Assembly (NCBI GenBank): GCA_004557655.1
Contig: SFGJ01000002.1
Location: forward strand, 128,410 to 192,409
Source of the DNA: Clostridiales bacterium
GTDB lineage: Bacteria; Bacillota; Clostridia; Oscillospirales; Oscillospiraceae
Direction of reading: 5' to 3'
DNA length: 64,000 bases
In this document: positions 45,397-53,920 of the stretch, in pieces
How the letters are laid out: each line of letters begins with the position of its first letter
Position numbering within the stretch: position 1 is the stretch's first letter
Position numbers and translations under genes: made by a program
The notes under the pieces: generated by a model
Seen by the model: only the letters and a program-made list of their open reading frames with translations
Told to the model about the DNA's origin: nothing
Databases searched by the model: none

Positions 45397-46890
45397 ATGG
45401 AGAAGTACATTCTTGCCCTGGATCAGGGTACCACCAGCTCCCGGGCCATACTATTCGACCGCCGGGGGCAGATCGCCTCTGTGGGACAGTACGGCTTTCC
45501 CCAGATCTATCCCCAAGCCGGCTGGGTAGAGCACGACCCGGCGGATATCTGGGGTTCAGAGAGCCGGGCGGCGGCGGACGCGCTGCGCGCTGTGGAGCCG
45601 GGGCAGGTGCTGGGCATCGGTGTTACCAACCAGCGGGAGACCACCCTCCTCTGGGAGAAATCGACCGGCCGGCCGGTGTATAACGCCATCGTCTGGCAGT
45701 GCCGCCGCACGGCACAGCTGTGCGAGGAGCTGAAGAAGCGGGGACTTACGGAACGGATCCAGTCCACCACGGGCCTGCTGCTGGACGCGTACTTCTCCGC
45801 CACCAAGATCCGCTGGATCCTGGACAATGTTCCCGGCGTCCGGGAAAAGGCGGAGCGGGGGGAGATCCTCTTCGGTACGGTGGAGACCTATCTCATCTGG
45901 AAGCTCACGGGCAGCCATGTGACGGACTGCTCCAATGCCTCCCGCACCATGCTTTTCGATATACATAAGCTGCAGTGGGACGAGGAGCTGTGCGACTTGC
46001 TGCAGATCCCTATGTCTATTTTGCCCCGGCCTGTTTCCAACAGCGAGGTATACGGCACGGTGCGGCCGGGGATCCCCGGCTTTGAAAAGGTGGCGGGGGT
46101 GCCGGTTTGCGGCGCTGCCGGCGACCAGCAGGCGGCCCTCTTCGGCCAGGGGTGCTTCGCCCCCGGCGAGGCCAAGAATACATACGGCACCGGCTGTTTC
46201 ACTCTGATGAATGTGGGCGGCAATCCTGTGCGCAGCAGGGCGGGGCTGGTGACCTCTGTTGCCTGGCAGGTAAACGGCGAAACCAGCTATGCGCTGGAGG
46301 GCAGTGTGTTTAACGGCGGCAGCACCATCCAGTGGCTCCGGGACGAACTGGGGATCATCTCCTCCGCGCCGGAGATCAACGATCTGGCTGCCACGGTGCC
46401 CTCCTCCGGCGGCGTGGTGGTGGTGCCGGCTTTCACGGGATTGGGTGCACCGTACTGGGATATGTACGCCCGGGGCGCCATCCTGGGTCTGACCCGGGGC
46501 ACGGGCCGGGCACACATCGCCCGGGCGGTACTGGAGTGCATTGCCTATCAGGTGACGGATCTCATGCTGGCCATGCGGCAGGACGCCGGGTGCGACATTG
46601 CCTGCCTGCGGGTGGACGGCGGCGCCAGCGTCAGTGACCTGCTCCTGCAGATGCAAGCGGACAGCCTGCGCATTCCCGTGGATCGCCCCGCCATGGTGGA
46701 GACCACGGCCTTCGGCGCGGCGGCTCTGGCGGGGCTTGCCTGCGGTATGTGGAAAAGCCGGGAGGAGCTGCAGGAGCTGCGGCGCAGCGACAGGGTATTC
46801 CTCCCCCGGCGTGTGCAGAGCGAGTGCGATGAGGAGTACCGTCTGTGGAAGCGGGCCGTGAGCCGGGCGGCGGACTGGATCGAGCATTAA
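45397..46890 (+). CDS. glpK: Glycerol kinase
   Basis: A 497-aa FGGY-family kinase forming glycerol-3-phosphate. The N-terminus ALDQGTTSSRAILFD is the phosphate-binding motif. WQCRRTA is present, and CGAAGDQQAALFGQ and YGTGCFTLMN lie in the core. GLGAPYWDMYARGAI is the glycerol-kinase signature. The ATG at 45397 follows AGAGGAG by 6 bases. No glpF or glpD lies beside it. It is coupled to the divergent lipase-like gene by the shared control region. Confidence 0.96.
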   Translation: MEKYILALDQGTTSSRAILFDRRGQIASVGQYGFPQIYPQAGWVEHDPADIWGSESRAAADALRAVEPGQVLGIGVTNQRETTLLWEKSTGRPVYNAIVWQCRRTAQLCEELKKRGLTERIQSTTGLLLDAYFSATKIRWILDNVPGVREKAERGEILFGTVETYLIWKLTGSHVTDCSNASRTMLFDIHKLQWDEELCDLLQIPMSILPRPVSNSEVYGTVRPGIPGFEKVAGVPVCGAAGDQQAALFGQGCFAPGEAKNTYGTGCFTLMNVGGNPVRSRAGLVTSVAWQVNGETSYALEGSVFNGGSTIQWLRDELGIISSAPEINDLAATVPSSGGVVVVPAFTGLGAPYWDMYARGAILGLTRGTGRAHIARAVLECIAYQVTDLMLAMRQDAGCDIACLRVDGGASVSDLLLQMQADSLRIPVDRPAMVETTAFGAAALAGLACGMWKSREELQELRRSDRVFLPRRVQSECDEEYRLWKRAVSRAADWIEH

Positions 46891-47057
46891 ATAACCCGGC
46901 AAAAAAACCTTGGATTTTCCTGCCGAGGGATTTGCGGCCTGCCGTGTAAATTCCACACCGGCAGCCGAAGGAGTAGTTTTGGCCGCGCACGGACAAAAAT
47001 GATTTCAACTTTTCGCGTCTGCGGATGCGAGCTGCGCGTGGCTTTTTGACTTTTACC

Positions 47058-47086
47058 TTGCAAAACATCATAAGATTTTGTATAAT
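47058..47086 (+). promoter_or_regulatory. Promoter of the zinc-ribbon protein gene
   Basis: TTGCAA (47058-47063) and TATAAT (47081-47086), spacer 17. Confidence 0.8.
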
Positions 47087-47123
47087 GGGAAAAACCGCAA
47101 GTAAAAGAAAGGAGTTTAGTACA

Positions 47124-47540
47124 ATGGCATTTTTGGATGAATTTGGTAAGAAGGCACAGGCTTACGCCGGTGTGGCCGTAGATAAGGCAAAGGATTTGGC
47201 GGAGGCGGCCGGCGAGAAGGCAAAGGCGGCTGCGGAGTCCGCCAAGATCAGTGTGGCCATTATGATGGAGCAGCGTGAGCTGGACAAGAACTATAAGGCC
47301 ATCGGCGAGTGGTTTGTGGCAGAGTACGCCCAGGAGATTCCTGATGCGGTGAAGGACGTTGTGGAGGCGGTGAACGCGTCCAAGTCCAGAATCGCCGAGC
47401 TGGAGGCCTCCAAACCCCAGAAGGATGAGCCTGCCGCGGAGGAAAAGCCTGCGGCACGTGTGTGTCCCGTGTGCGGGTTTACCTTTGACAGCAAGTTCTG
47501 TCCCGAGTGCGGCGCCCCCATGGGCGAGCCGAAGGAGTAA
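47124..47540 (+). CDS. Helical protein with C-terminal zinc ribbon
   Basis: A 138-aa cytoplasmic protein. Residues 1-55 are Ala/Lys-rich amphipathic helix (KAKDLAEAAGEKAKAAAES). A second helix runs to about 105. The C-terminus has CPVCGF then CPECGAP, a rubredoxin-like zinc ribbon. AAAGGAG precedes ATG 47124. It is a single gene with its own promoter and terminator, upstream of a LysR regulator. The function is unknown. Confidence 0.75.
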   Translation: MAFLDEFGKKAQAYAGVAVDKAKDLAEAAGEKAKAAAESAKISVAIMMEQRELDKNYKAIGEWFVAEYAQEIPDAVKDVVEAVNASKSRIAELEASKPQKDEPAAEEKPAARVCPVCGFTFDSKFCPECGAPMGEPKE

Positions 47541-47557
47541 TATTCCAAAAACAAAAA

Positions 47558-47583
47558 AAGGCGGCGCACTGCGCCGCCTTTTT
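47558..47583 (+). terminator. Rho-independent terminator
   Basis: Stem AAAGGCGGCGCA / TGCGCCGCCTTT with TTTTT. Confidence 0.9.
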
Positions 47584-47605
47584 AAACGAAGCGAGGAGGG
47601 AAAGC

Positions 47606-48532
47606 ATGACCCTGCTGCAAATGAACTATCTGGTGGAGATATACCGCTGCGGCTCCATGAACAAGGCTGCGCAGAATCTCTTTGTGTCCCAATCCGCCGT
47701 GTCCGCAGCCATCCGGGAACTGGAAGAGGAGCTGGGGATCCGAATTTTCCACCGCAGCAACCGGGGCATCGCGCTGACGGAGGACGGCCGGGAGCTGCTG
47801 GCGCAGGTGACACCTCTGGTGGAGCGCACCCGAAAGATCCAGAATTATTACAGCGAGCGCCGGGTGGAAAACCGCGCCCGGCTCTCCATCAGCACCCAGC
47901 GTTATCCCTTCTGCGCCAAGGCCTTTGTGGAGTTTCTCCACCTGCTCAATGAGCCCCGCATCGAGGTGAGCCTGAAGGAAACGGATATGAGCAGCGTCAT
48001 CGAGGAGGTGGCCGCTCAGCAAAGTGATCTGGGCGTGCTGTTCGTGTCGGACCTGACGGAGAGCTTTATTCGCCGTATCCTGGACAGCCGCAATCTGGAA
48101 TTTTTCGGTCTTGCACGCCTCCGCCCCCATGTTTTTTTGCGCAGGGGACATCCGTTGGCCGACTGTGACTCCATCATGCCGGAGGAGCTTCGCGCTTTTC
48201 CCAGTGTGGTCTTCACCCAGCGGGAGAGCAACCTCAACTACGCGGAGGAGGCGGTGGTGGGTACCGGGGCGGACTTTAACCAAGTGGTATATATCAATGA
48301 CCGCGCCACGGCCTACAATGTCATTGCCCACACGGACTGCGTATCCACCGGCAGCGGCGTGCTGCCTAAGGGCTACGGGGACGAGAGGCTGGTTGCCATT
48401 CCCCTGTCCGAGCAGGTGGGGGATATGCGGCTGGGCTATGTGAAGCTCCGGGGCATCCCCCTGTCCGAGCATGGGGCGCGGTTTGTGGACATTCTCAAGC
48501 AGATCATGGCGGAGATAGGCGAGGAAATATGA
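47606..48532 (+). CDS. LysR-family transcriptional regulator
   Basis: A 308-aa regulator. The winged helix-turn-helix (1-60) shows the LysR pattern GSMNKAAQNLFVSQSAVSAAI and LEEELGIRIFHRSNRGIALT. The effector-binding domain fills 90-300. The ATG at 47606 follows GAGGAGGG; the longer frame would run back through the preceding terminator. Its stop touches the convergent DUF4830 gene. The target is not apparent. Confidence 0.9.
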   Translation: MTLLQMNYLVEIYRCGSMNKAAQNLFVSQSAVSAAIRELEEELGIRIFHRSNRGIALTEDGRELLAQVTPLVERTRKIQNYYSERRVENRARLSISTQRYPFCAKAFVEFLHLLNEPRIEVSLKETDMSSVIEEVAAQQSDLGVLFVSDLTESFIRRILDSRNLEFFGLARLRPHVFLRRGHPLADCDSIMPEELRAFPSVVFTQRESNLNYAEEAVVGTGADFNQVVYINDRATAYNVIAHTDCVSTGSGVLPKGYGDERLVAIPLSEQVGDMRLGYVKLRGIPLSEHGARFVDILKQIMAEIGEEI

Positions 48533-48988
48533 CTATTTCTGCCGGGGATAGGCCAGGGGGAACTGCCCGCCGTCTTCACCCAGCAGCATCACATCGCCGG
48601 CGATGACGGTGTTGCCGCACAGCAGGAGGTTGGCCTGGGCGTCCGCGCGGCCACCCGGATAATTGGTCAGGCGAAAGGTGTAGCGGCAAACGGTCTGGCC
48701 GCCGAAGTCGGCAAAGGGCAGGCCCTGCTCTTTTTGCAGGGCGATGTAGCCGCCGTAATCGCCGGACAGATCCTCCGGTAATCGCAGGTGTAAAGTCTCG
48801 ATGGGATCAGGATCCACCTGCCAGCCCAGCTTTTCCAGATAGGCAACGCACCCGGTGCTGCCATTGGCGTGGAAACTGCCGGGGCTATCCTGTTTTTTTA
48901 AAGTGAAAAACAGCACTGCCGTCACAGCGGCCAACAGTAGGAACAGTGCCGGCAACAGTCTTCGCCGGGAAAGACGGATCACTTGCAT
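48533..48988 (-). CDS. DUF4830-type anchored protein
   Basis: A 151-aa protein with one N-terminal helix (LLPALFLLLAAVTAVLFFTL, about 10-29) and an extracytoplasmic domain. LEKLGWQVDPDPIETL and a C-terminal YTFRLTNYPG block match the DUF4830 family. The start at 48988 follows GAGGTG; in-frame codons further upstream fall in the divergent gene's promoter. The function is unknown. It is divergent from the pseudouridine synthase gene. Confidence 0.7.
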   Translation of the reverse strand: MQVIRLSRRRLLPALFLLLAAVTAVLFFTLKKQDSPGSFHANGSTGCVAYLEKLGWQVDPDPIETLHLRLPEDLSGDYGGYIALQKEQGLPFADFGGQTVCRYTFRLTNYPGGRADAQANLLLCGNTVIAGDVMLLGEDGGQFPLAYPRQK

Positions 48989-49046
48989 ACCATCACCTCG
49001 GAAAAGCCTATGCCCACCGGGGGACAAATATTCATGGGAGAGAGAA

Positions 49047-49799
49047 ATGGAACGATTGGACAAGATACTGGCCGGCACCGGACGCTGGTCCCGGCGGGAG
49101 GTGAAGGAGCTGATTCGCCAGCGCCGGGTGCTGCTGGACGGCTTGCCGGCCGATTCGCCGGAGCGAAAGATCGACCCGAACACGGCGGTCATACAGGTGG
49201 ACGGCGTGCCCGTTGCGTATCGGCGCTATACCTATGTCCTGCTGCACAAGCCCGCGGGCGTCCTCTCGGCGGTGGAGGACAGCAGACACACAACGGTGAT
49301 GGACCTGCTGCCGCAGGAGCTTAAACGGCAGGGGCTGTCTCCGGTGGGGCGATTGGATAAGGATACGGAGGGCCTGCTGCTGCTGACCAATGACGGCGAT
49401 CTTGCCCACCGCCTGCTCTCCCCGAGGAGCCATGTGGACAAGGTGTACTACGCCCGCACCCAAGGTACCCCCACGGCGGAGGATGCAGCCCGATTCGCGG
49501 AGGGAATCACACTGGAGGACGGCCTGCACTGCCTGCCGGCGGTGCTGCGGGTCTGTGGAGAAAATGAGGTGCTGCTGACGCTGCGGGAGGGGAAATTCCA
49601 CCAGGTCAAGCGGATGCTGGCCGCCTGCGGCACACCGGTAGAATATCTCAGGCGGCTTTCCATGGGACCGCTGGAGCTGGGAAGCGACCTGCCACCGGGT
49701 GAGTTTCGTCATCTTACCGAGGAAGAAATTACCAATTTGCGGCAGGCGGTGGGCCTTGTAGCGGCAGATTGCCAAAAAAGTACTTGCACTTTTTGTTAA
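49047..49799 (+). CDS. RsuA-family rRNA pseudouridine synthase
   Basis: A 250-aa RNA-modifying enzyme. An S4 domain (about 1-58, ERLDKILAGTGRWSRREVKEL) is followed by the catalytic motif GRLDKDTEGLLLLTNDG, in which the aspartate is the nucleophile, and KFHQVKRMLAACG. The small-subunit (RsuA, position 516) type is more likely than RluB from length and spacing, but the site cannot be fixed. The ATG at 49047 has a GGGAGAGAG ribosome binding site. Confidence 0.88.
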   Translation: MERLDKILAGTGRWSRREVKELIRQRRVLLDGLPADSPERKIDPNTAVIQVDGVPVAYRRYTYVLLHKPAGVLSAVEDSRHTTVMDLLPQELKRQGLSPVGRLDKDTEGLLLLTNDGDLAHRLLSPRSHVDKVYYARTQGTPTAEDAARFAEGITLEDGLHCLPAVLRVCGENEVLLTLREGKFHQVKRMLAACGTPVEYLRRLSMGPLELGSDLPPGEFRHLTEEEITNLRQAVGLVAADCQKSTCTFC

Positions 49800-49815
49800 A
49801 TACATAAAAAAACCC

Positions 49816-49844
49816 TTGCAAAATCGTGATTATGACGGTATAAT
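49816..49844 (+). promoter_or_regulatory. Promoter of the PucR/CdaR-like gene
   Basis: TTGCAA (49816-49821) and TATAAT (49839-49844), spacer 17. Confidence 0.82.
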
Positions 49845-49906
49845 ACAGAAAAGGACTAAACAGATTGCACAAAATCATCCTATCAAGGATGTCCGGGAGG
49901 AATATC

Positions 49907-51001
49907 ATGTCGGGACGGATTTTTCAAAATGTTGTGCTGCAGTTCAAGGAGACAACGGACCGCGTCATCGGCGTAATGGACGCCGAGGGCAGCGTCATTG
50001 CCTGCAGCGAGCTCACCGGGATCGGAAAGAAGTGGGCCAAGTATGTGGAGGCCATCGAGCTGGCCGACGGCAACTGCGTGGCCATTGAGGGCAAGACCTT
50101 TAAGGCTCTGCCCGGCTGGGGCAGCCACTTTGACTATGCCGTTTTTGCCAGCGGCGACGACAGCGTGGGCCGCACGGTCTGTGCTATGGCCTGCGTGGCG
50201 CTGAACTCGGCCAAGGCTTACTATGAAGAAAAGCATGACAAGGGTTCCTTTATTAAGAATATCATTTCCGACAACATCCTCATCAGCGATATTTATATGC
50301 GTGCCAAGGAGCTGCATGTGCCGGTGGAGGTCAACCGGGGCGTATTCGTTATCCGCCCCATTGACGAGCGTCTGGAGACCGTGCCCATGGATGTAATCCA
50401 GGGCCTGTTCCCCGACCGGCAGAATGATTTCGTCCTCAGCGTGGGCGAGGCCGATGTGGCCTTGATCCATCAGTTGCCCGACAATGCCGACGGCCACGAT
50501 CTGGACAAGGTGGCTCAGCAGATCGGCGACGCGCTGAAGGTGGACGGCGAAAGCGCCGCATTTGTGGGCGTAGGTACCGTGGCCACTCATCTGCGTGACC
50601 TGGCCAAGTCCTATAAGGAGGCACAGATCGCCATTGAGGTAGGCAAGGTCTTTGACACCGAGCGCTACATTGTCAACTACGAGAATCTGGGCATCGGACG
50701 CCTGATCTATCAGCTTCCCACCACCCTGTGCGAGATGTTTTTGCAGGAGGTTTTTAAGAAGAACCCCATTGACGCGCTGGACCAGGAGACACTGTTCACC
50801 ATCTATAAGTTCTTTGAGAACAACCTGAACGTGTCCGAGACGGCCCGAAAGCTCTTTGTCCACCGCAACACGCTGGTGTATCGCTTGGAGAAGATCAAGA
50901 AGCTCACGGGTCTGGATCTGCGTGAGTTTGACGATGCCATCACCTTCAAGGTAGCCTTGATGGTGAAGAAGTACCTTACCAGCCGGGGCATTGAGGCGTA
51001 A
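49907..51001 (+). CDS. PucR/CdaR-type helix-turn-helix regulator
   Basis: A 364-aa regulator. The N-terminal sensor-like part (IGVMDAEGSVIACSEL) resembles a sugar-diacid or GAF-type ligand domain. A GGDEF-like connector covers the middle. The C-terminal HTH_30 domain contains NVSETARKLFVHRNTLVYRL. The ATG at 49907 follows GGGAGG by 6 bases. It has its own promoter and terminator and lies upstream of ftsE, but no shared regulation is visible. The ligand is unknown. Confidence 0.82.
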   Translation: MSGRIFQNVVLQFKETTDRVIGVMDAEGSVIACSELTGIGKKWAKYVEAIELADGNCVAIEGKTFKALPGWGSHFDYAVFASGDDSVGRTVCAMACVALNSAKAYYEEKHDKGSFIKNIISDNILISDIYMRAKELHVPVEVNRGVFVIRPIDERLETVPMDVIQGLFPDRQNDFVLSVGEADVALIHQLPDNADGHDLDKVAQQIGDALKVDGESAAFVGVGTVATHLRDLAKSYKEAQIAIEVGKVFDTERYIVNYENLGIGRLIYQLPTTLCEMFLQEVFKKNPIDALDQETLFTIYKFFENNLNVSETARKLFVHRNTLVYRLEKIKKLTGLDLREFDDAITFKVALMVKKYLTSRGIEA

Positions 51002-51019
51002 AAATTACAGAGATCCCCG

Positions 51020-51057
51020 ACAGGGAGACACCACGGCCCGGTGTCTCCCTGTTTTTT
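51020..51057 (+). terminator. Rho-independent terminator
   Basis: Stem ACAGGGAGACACC / GGTGTCTCCCTGT with TTTTT. Confidence 0.92.
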
Positions 51058-51108
51058 CGGGAAGGGTCTGGGGCAGCCATAGTTAATATTTTTTTCATAT
51101 TTTCCCTG

Positions 51109-51137
51109 TTGCAAATTTTGCCGAAAAATCTTATAAT
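51109..51137 (+). promoter_or_regulatory. Promoter of ftsEX
   Basis: TTGCAA (51109-51114) and TATAAT (51132-51137), spacer 17. Confidence 0.85.
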
Positions 51138-51183
51138 AAAAGAGATGTAACCGTTTTGTAACCTTTTGTATTGCGAGGAATTT

Positions 51184-51867
51184 ATGATTCGTCTGATTGA
51201 TGTTAAAAAAGTATATGATAACGGGACGGAGGCCCTCAACGGCATTTCGTTTGCAATAGAGGACGGAGAGTTTGCGTTTCTGGTTGGCCCTTCCGGGTCC
51301 GGCAAGTCCACCATTATCAAGCTTCTCACCGGCGAGATTGTGCCCACCTCCGGGAGGGTCATGGTCAACGGCTTCTCCATGGGCCGCATTTCGGATCGGC
51401 AGATCCCCTATATGCGCCGCACCATCGGCGTTATTTTCCAGGATTTCCGGCTCATTATGAACAAGACCGTTTGGGACAACCTGAGTCTTGCCATGCGTGC
51501 CGTGGGCGCAAGTCCCAAGGAGATCAAAAACCGCATCCCCTATGTGCTGGAGCTGGTGGGCCTGAAGGGGAAGGAGCAGAATTACCCCGATCAGCTCTCC
51601 GGCGGCGAGCAGCAGCGTGTGGCCATAGCCCGTGCCCTGGTGAATAATCCCAGCACCATTGTGGCCGACGAACCCACCGGCAATCTGGATCCCAACCGCT
51701 CTCTGGAAATTATGACCCTGCTGGAGCGGATCAACGCATTGGGCACCACGGTGGTGGTGGTCACCCACGAGCGTGGCCTGGTGAACCACTTTGATAAGCG
51801 GGTCATCACCATTAACGACGGCATAGTGGCCGGCGACGGCATGGGACAGTATGAGGTGGCCAGATGA
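51184..51867 (+). CDS. ftsE: Cell division ATP-binding protein FtsE
   Basis: A 227-aa ATPase of the FtsEX complex, which controls peptidoglycan hydrolysis at the membrane. It has Walker A GPSGSGKST (35-43), signature LSGGEQQRVAIARAL and Walker B IVADEPTGNLD. The C-terminus is short. GAGGAATTT precedes ATG 51184. The end overlaps ftsX by 4 bases. Confidence 0.95.
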   Translation: MIRLIDVKKVYDNGTEALNGISFAIEDGEFAFLVGPSGSGKSTIIKLLTGEIVPTSGRVMVNGFSMGRISDRQIPYMRRTIGVIFQDFRLIMNKTVWDNLSLAMRAVGASPKEIKNRIPYVLELVGLKGKEQNYPDQLSGGEQQRVAIARALVNNPSTIVADEPTGNLDPNRSLEIMTLLERINALGTTVVVVTHERGLVNHFDKRVITINDGIVAGDGMGQYEVAR

Positions 51868-52748
51868 AAGGTAATTTTCGATATTTCTTCCGGGAAGGCA
51901 GCCGGAATATGTTCTCCCACGGGTTCATGTCCTTTGCGGCCATTGGCATCACCGTGGCCTGCCTGCTGATCATGGGAACCTTTTCTCTGGTGGCCATTAA
52001 TGCGGACTATAATCTGAAAAGTCTGCAAAAAGAGAACGCCGTGCTGGCGTTTATCGACGAGGAACTGTCCGATGAGGACGCTTGGGCCTTGCAGAGCAAG
52101 GTGGAAGCTGTGGCCAATGTGGCCGATGCCACTTTTGTGTCCCGTCAGGAGGCCAGAGACAGCTATGTGGCCCAGTATGACGAGAATGATCTGTATGCGG
52201 ATCTGGACGCCAGTATATTCCGCCATCGCTTCGTGATCCATCTGCAGGACGAAAACCGCCTGTCCGAAACGGTGGAGGATCTGCGTCAGGTGGAACACAT
52301 TGCCAAGGTCCGGGCGGACGAGGCTATCTCCGCCGGATTCATCACCGCCCGCAATGTGGCGGGGATCATCAGCATTGCGCTCATAGCTATTTTACTGGTG
52401 GTGTCAGTGTTCATCATTTCCAACACCATCAAGCTCACCACCTTTGACCGTCGTGACGAGATCGCCATTATGAAGATGGTTGGCGCCACCAACGGCTTCA
52501 TCCGCTGGCCCTTTGTGTTTGAGGGACTGCTCATCGGTCTGTTCGGCGCGATCATCGGCTTCGGATTGCAGTGGCTGCTGTATAACGCCATCGCAACAGG
52601 TATCGCGGGATCCGACACCTTGCAGATCCTGCGTGTGATGAGCTTTGAGAAGATATGGTGGCCTGTGGCCGCGGTGTTTTTGCTGGCCGGCGTGCTGGTG
52701 GGCATCGGCGGCAGCCTGACCGCCATCCGTAAGTTTTTGCGTGTATAA
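51864..52748 (+). CDS. ftsX: Cell division permease FtsX
   Basis: A 294-aa membrane partner of FtsE. An N-terminal cytoplasmic segment with YFFREGSRNMFSH leads into TM1 (about 20-42). A large extracellular domain (about 50-165), where the hydrolase should dock, is followed by three helices ending in RKFLRV. It overlaps ftsE by ATGA. The M23 hydrolase gene follows after 11 bases, so all three are one unit. Confidence 0.94.
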   Translation: MKGNFRYFFREGSRNMFSHGFMSFAAIGITVACLLIMGTFSLVAINADYNLKSLQKENAVLAFIDEELSDEDAWALQSKVEAVANVADATFVSRQEARDSYVAQYDENDLYADLDASIFRHRFVIHLQDENRLSETVEDLRQVEHIAKVRADEAISAGFITARNVAGIISIALIAILLVVSVFIISNTIKLTTFDRRDEIAIMKMVGATNGFIRWPFVFEGLLIGLFGAIIGFGLQWLLYNAIATGIAGSDTLQILRVMSFEKIWWPVAAVFLLAGVLVGIGGSLTAIRKFLRV

Positions 52749-52759
52749 AGGAGGTGCCT

Positions 52760-53869
52760 ATGTCCAATCGTAAGCGTGCGGTGTCGTTTTTATGTGCGTT
52801 ATGCATGATGTTTTCGATCCTGATCGTGACCCGGCCTGCCCCGGTTTATGCCGAGAGCCTTTCTGAGCAGTTGGAGCAGACCCGGCAGGAGAAAAAGGAT
52901 CTGGAGGATAAGATCGAGGCGCTCCGCGCCGATAAGGATAAGATCATCCAGGAGAAGGATCTGCTGGACCAGCGCAATGACAAGCTGCGCGTAGAGGTGA
53001 ATCTCATCCAGCGGCAGTCAGATGAGACCCAGGCCCGCATTGAGGAGCTTACCGCTCAGGAGAAGGAGCAGTACGAGCTGTTCTGCAAGCAGGTACGGCA
53101 GGAGGAGGAGCGGGGGACGGTTTCCTATTGGTCTGTTATTTTCAAGTCCGCCAGCTTTTCCGATCTCCTGGCCAGACTGGATTTTGTGGGCGAGGTCATG
53201 GACTATGACCGCAAGGTGATCCAGAATCTGCAGGACACGCGCAAACAGCTCTCCGAGGACAAGGCGGCTCTGGAGCAGCAGAAGGCGGAGCTGGTCAGTG
53301 CCCAGCAGGAGCTGCAGGCGCAGATCAACGCGGCGTCGGAGCTTATCAGAGATTTTGAGGAAACCGAGGCGGGCCATCAGGCCCTGCTGGATCAGGCGGC
53401 ATCAGATGAAAAACGAATTCAGGAGCTGATCCGCCAGCAACAGATCAGCTCCGGCGAGTCCGCCGGGTATATCTGGCCCACCAATGCCACCCGATATATC
53501 ACCAGCCCTTACGGCGATCGCTGGTGTCCTTACCACGGCTGGGAGTATCACAACGGGGTTGACATCGGCGCAGCGTATGGCACAAGCGTGCTGGCGGCCA
53601 ATAATGGTACGGTGATCCAGGCAGGCTGGAACGGCGGCTACGGCATTAGTGTTATGATCTCCCACCCTGACGGCATCACCACTCTGTACGGTCATATGTG
53701 CGACTGGAATGTATCCGTTGGTCAAAAGGTGAGCCAGGGACAGGTCATCGGCTGGTGCGGCAGCACCGGCAACTCCACCGGCCCCCACATTCACTACACC
53801 ATGTATAAGGGAAGCGGCACCCTTAATCCGCTGAACTATCTTCCGGGCTACATCCCCTACGACTGGTAA
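52760..53869 (+). CDS. Secreted M23 murein hydrolase with coiled coil
   Basis: A 369-aa exported peptidase, very probably activated by FtsEX. The signal peptide (about 1-31) ends near PAPVYA. A long coiled coil occupies about 35-225. The LytM/M23 domain (about 235-369) has HNGVDIG (H264, D268) and GPHIHYTMY (H343, H345), so all zinc and catalytic residues are present, unlike the EnvC activators. GGAGG lies 5 bases before ATG 52760. PcsB/CwlO-like function is inferred. Confidence 0.9.
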   Translation: MSNRKRAVSFLCALCMMFSILIVTRPAPVYAESLSEQLEQTRQEKKDLEDKIEALRADKDKIIQEKDLLDQRNDKLRVEVNLIQRQSDETQARIEELTAQEKEQYELFCKQVRQEEERGTVSYWSVIFKSASFSDLLARLDFVGEVMDYDRKVIQNLQDTRKQLSEDKAALEQQKAELVSAQQELQAQINAASELIRDFEETEAGHQALLDQAASDEKRIQELIRQQQISSGESAGYIWPTNATRYITSPYGDRWCPYHGWEYHNGVDIGAAYGTSVLAANNGTVIQAGWNGGYGISVMISHPDGITTLYGHMCDWNVSVGQKVSQGQVIGWCGSTGNSTGPHIHYTMYKGSGTLNPLNYLPGYIPYDW

Positions 53870-53882
53870 AAACACATATTTC

Positions 53883-53920
53883 CCCTCCCACTCCATAAAA
53901 TGGGGTGGGAGGGTGTTTTT
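53883..53920 (+). terminator. Terminator stem that contains the next ribosome binding site
   Basis: A 13-bp stem (53883-53895 with 53901-53913, loop TAAAA) followed by TGTTTTT. The 3' arm includes GGGAGGG, which lies 7 bases before the ATG at 53921. Termination and translation start therefore compete for the same bases. Confidence 0.75.

Noticed and set aside
49865..49906. TTG 49865 start for the PucR-like regulator
   Set aside because: It lacks a ribosome binding site and adds an unlikely leader; ATG 49907 has GGGAGG at good distance.
52760..53869. EnvC-type inactive activator
   Set aside because: All M23 zinc and catalytic residues are present, so it is treated as an active hydrolase.
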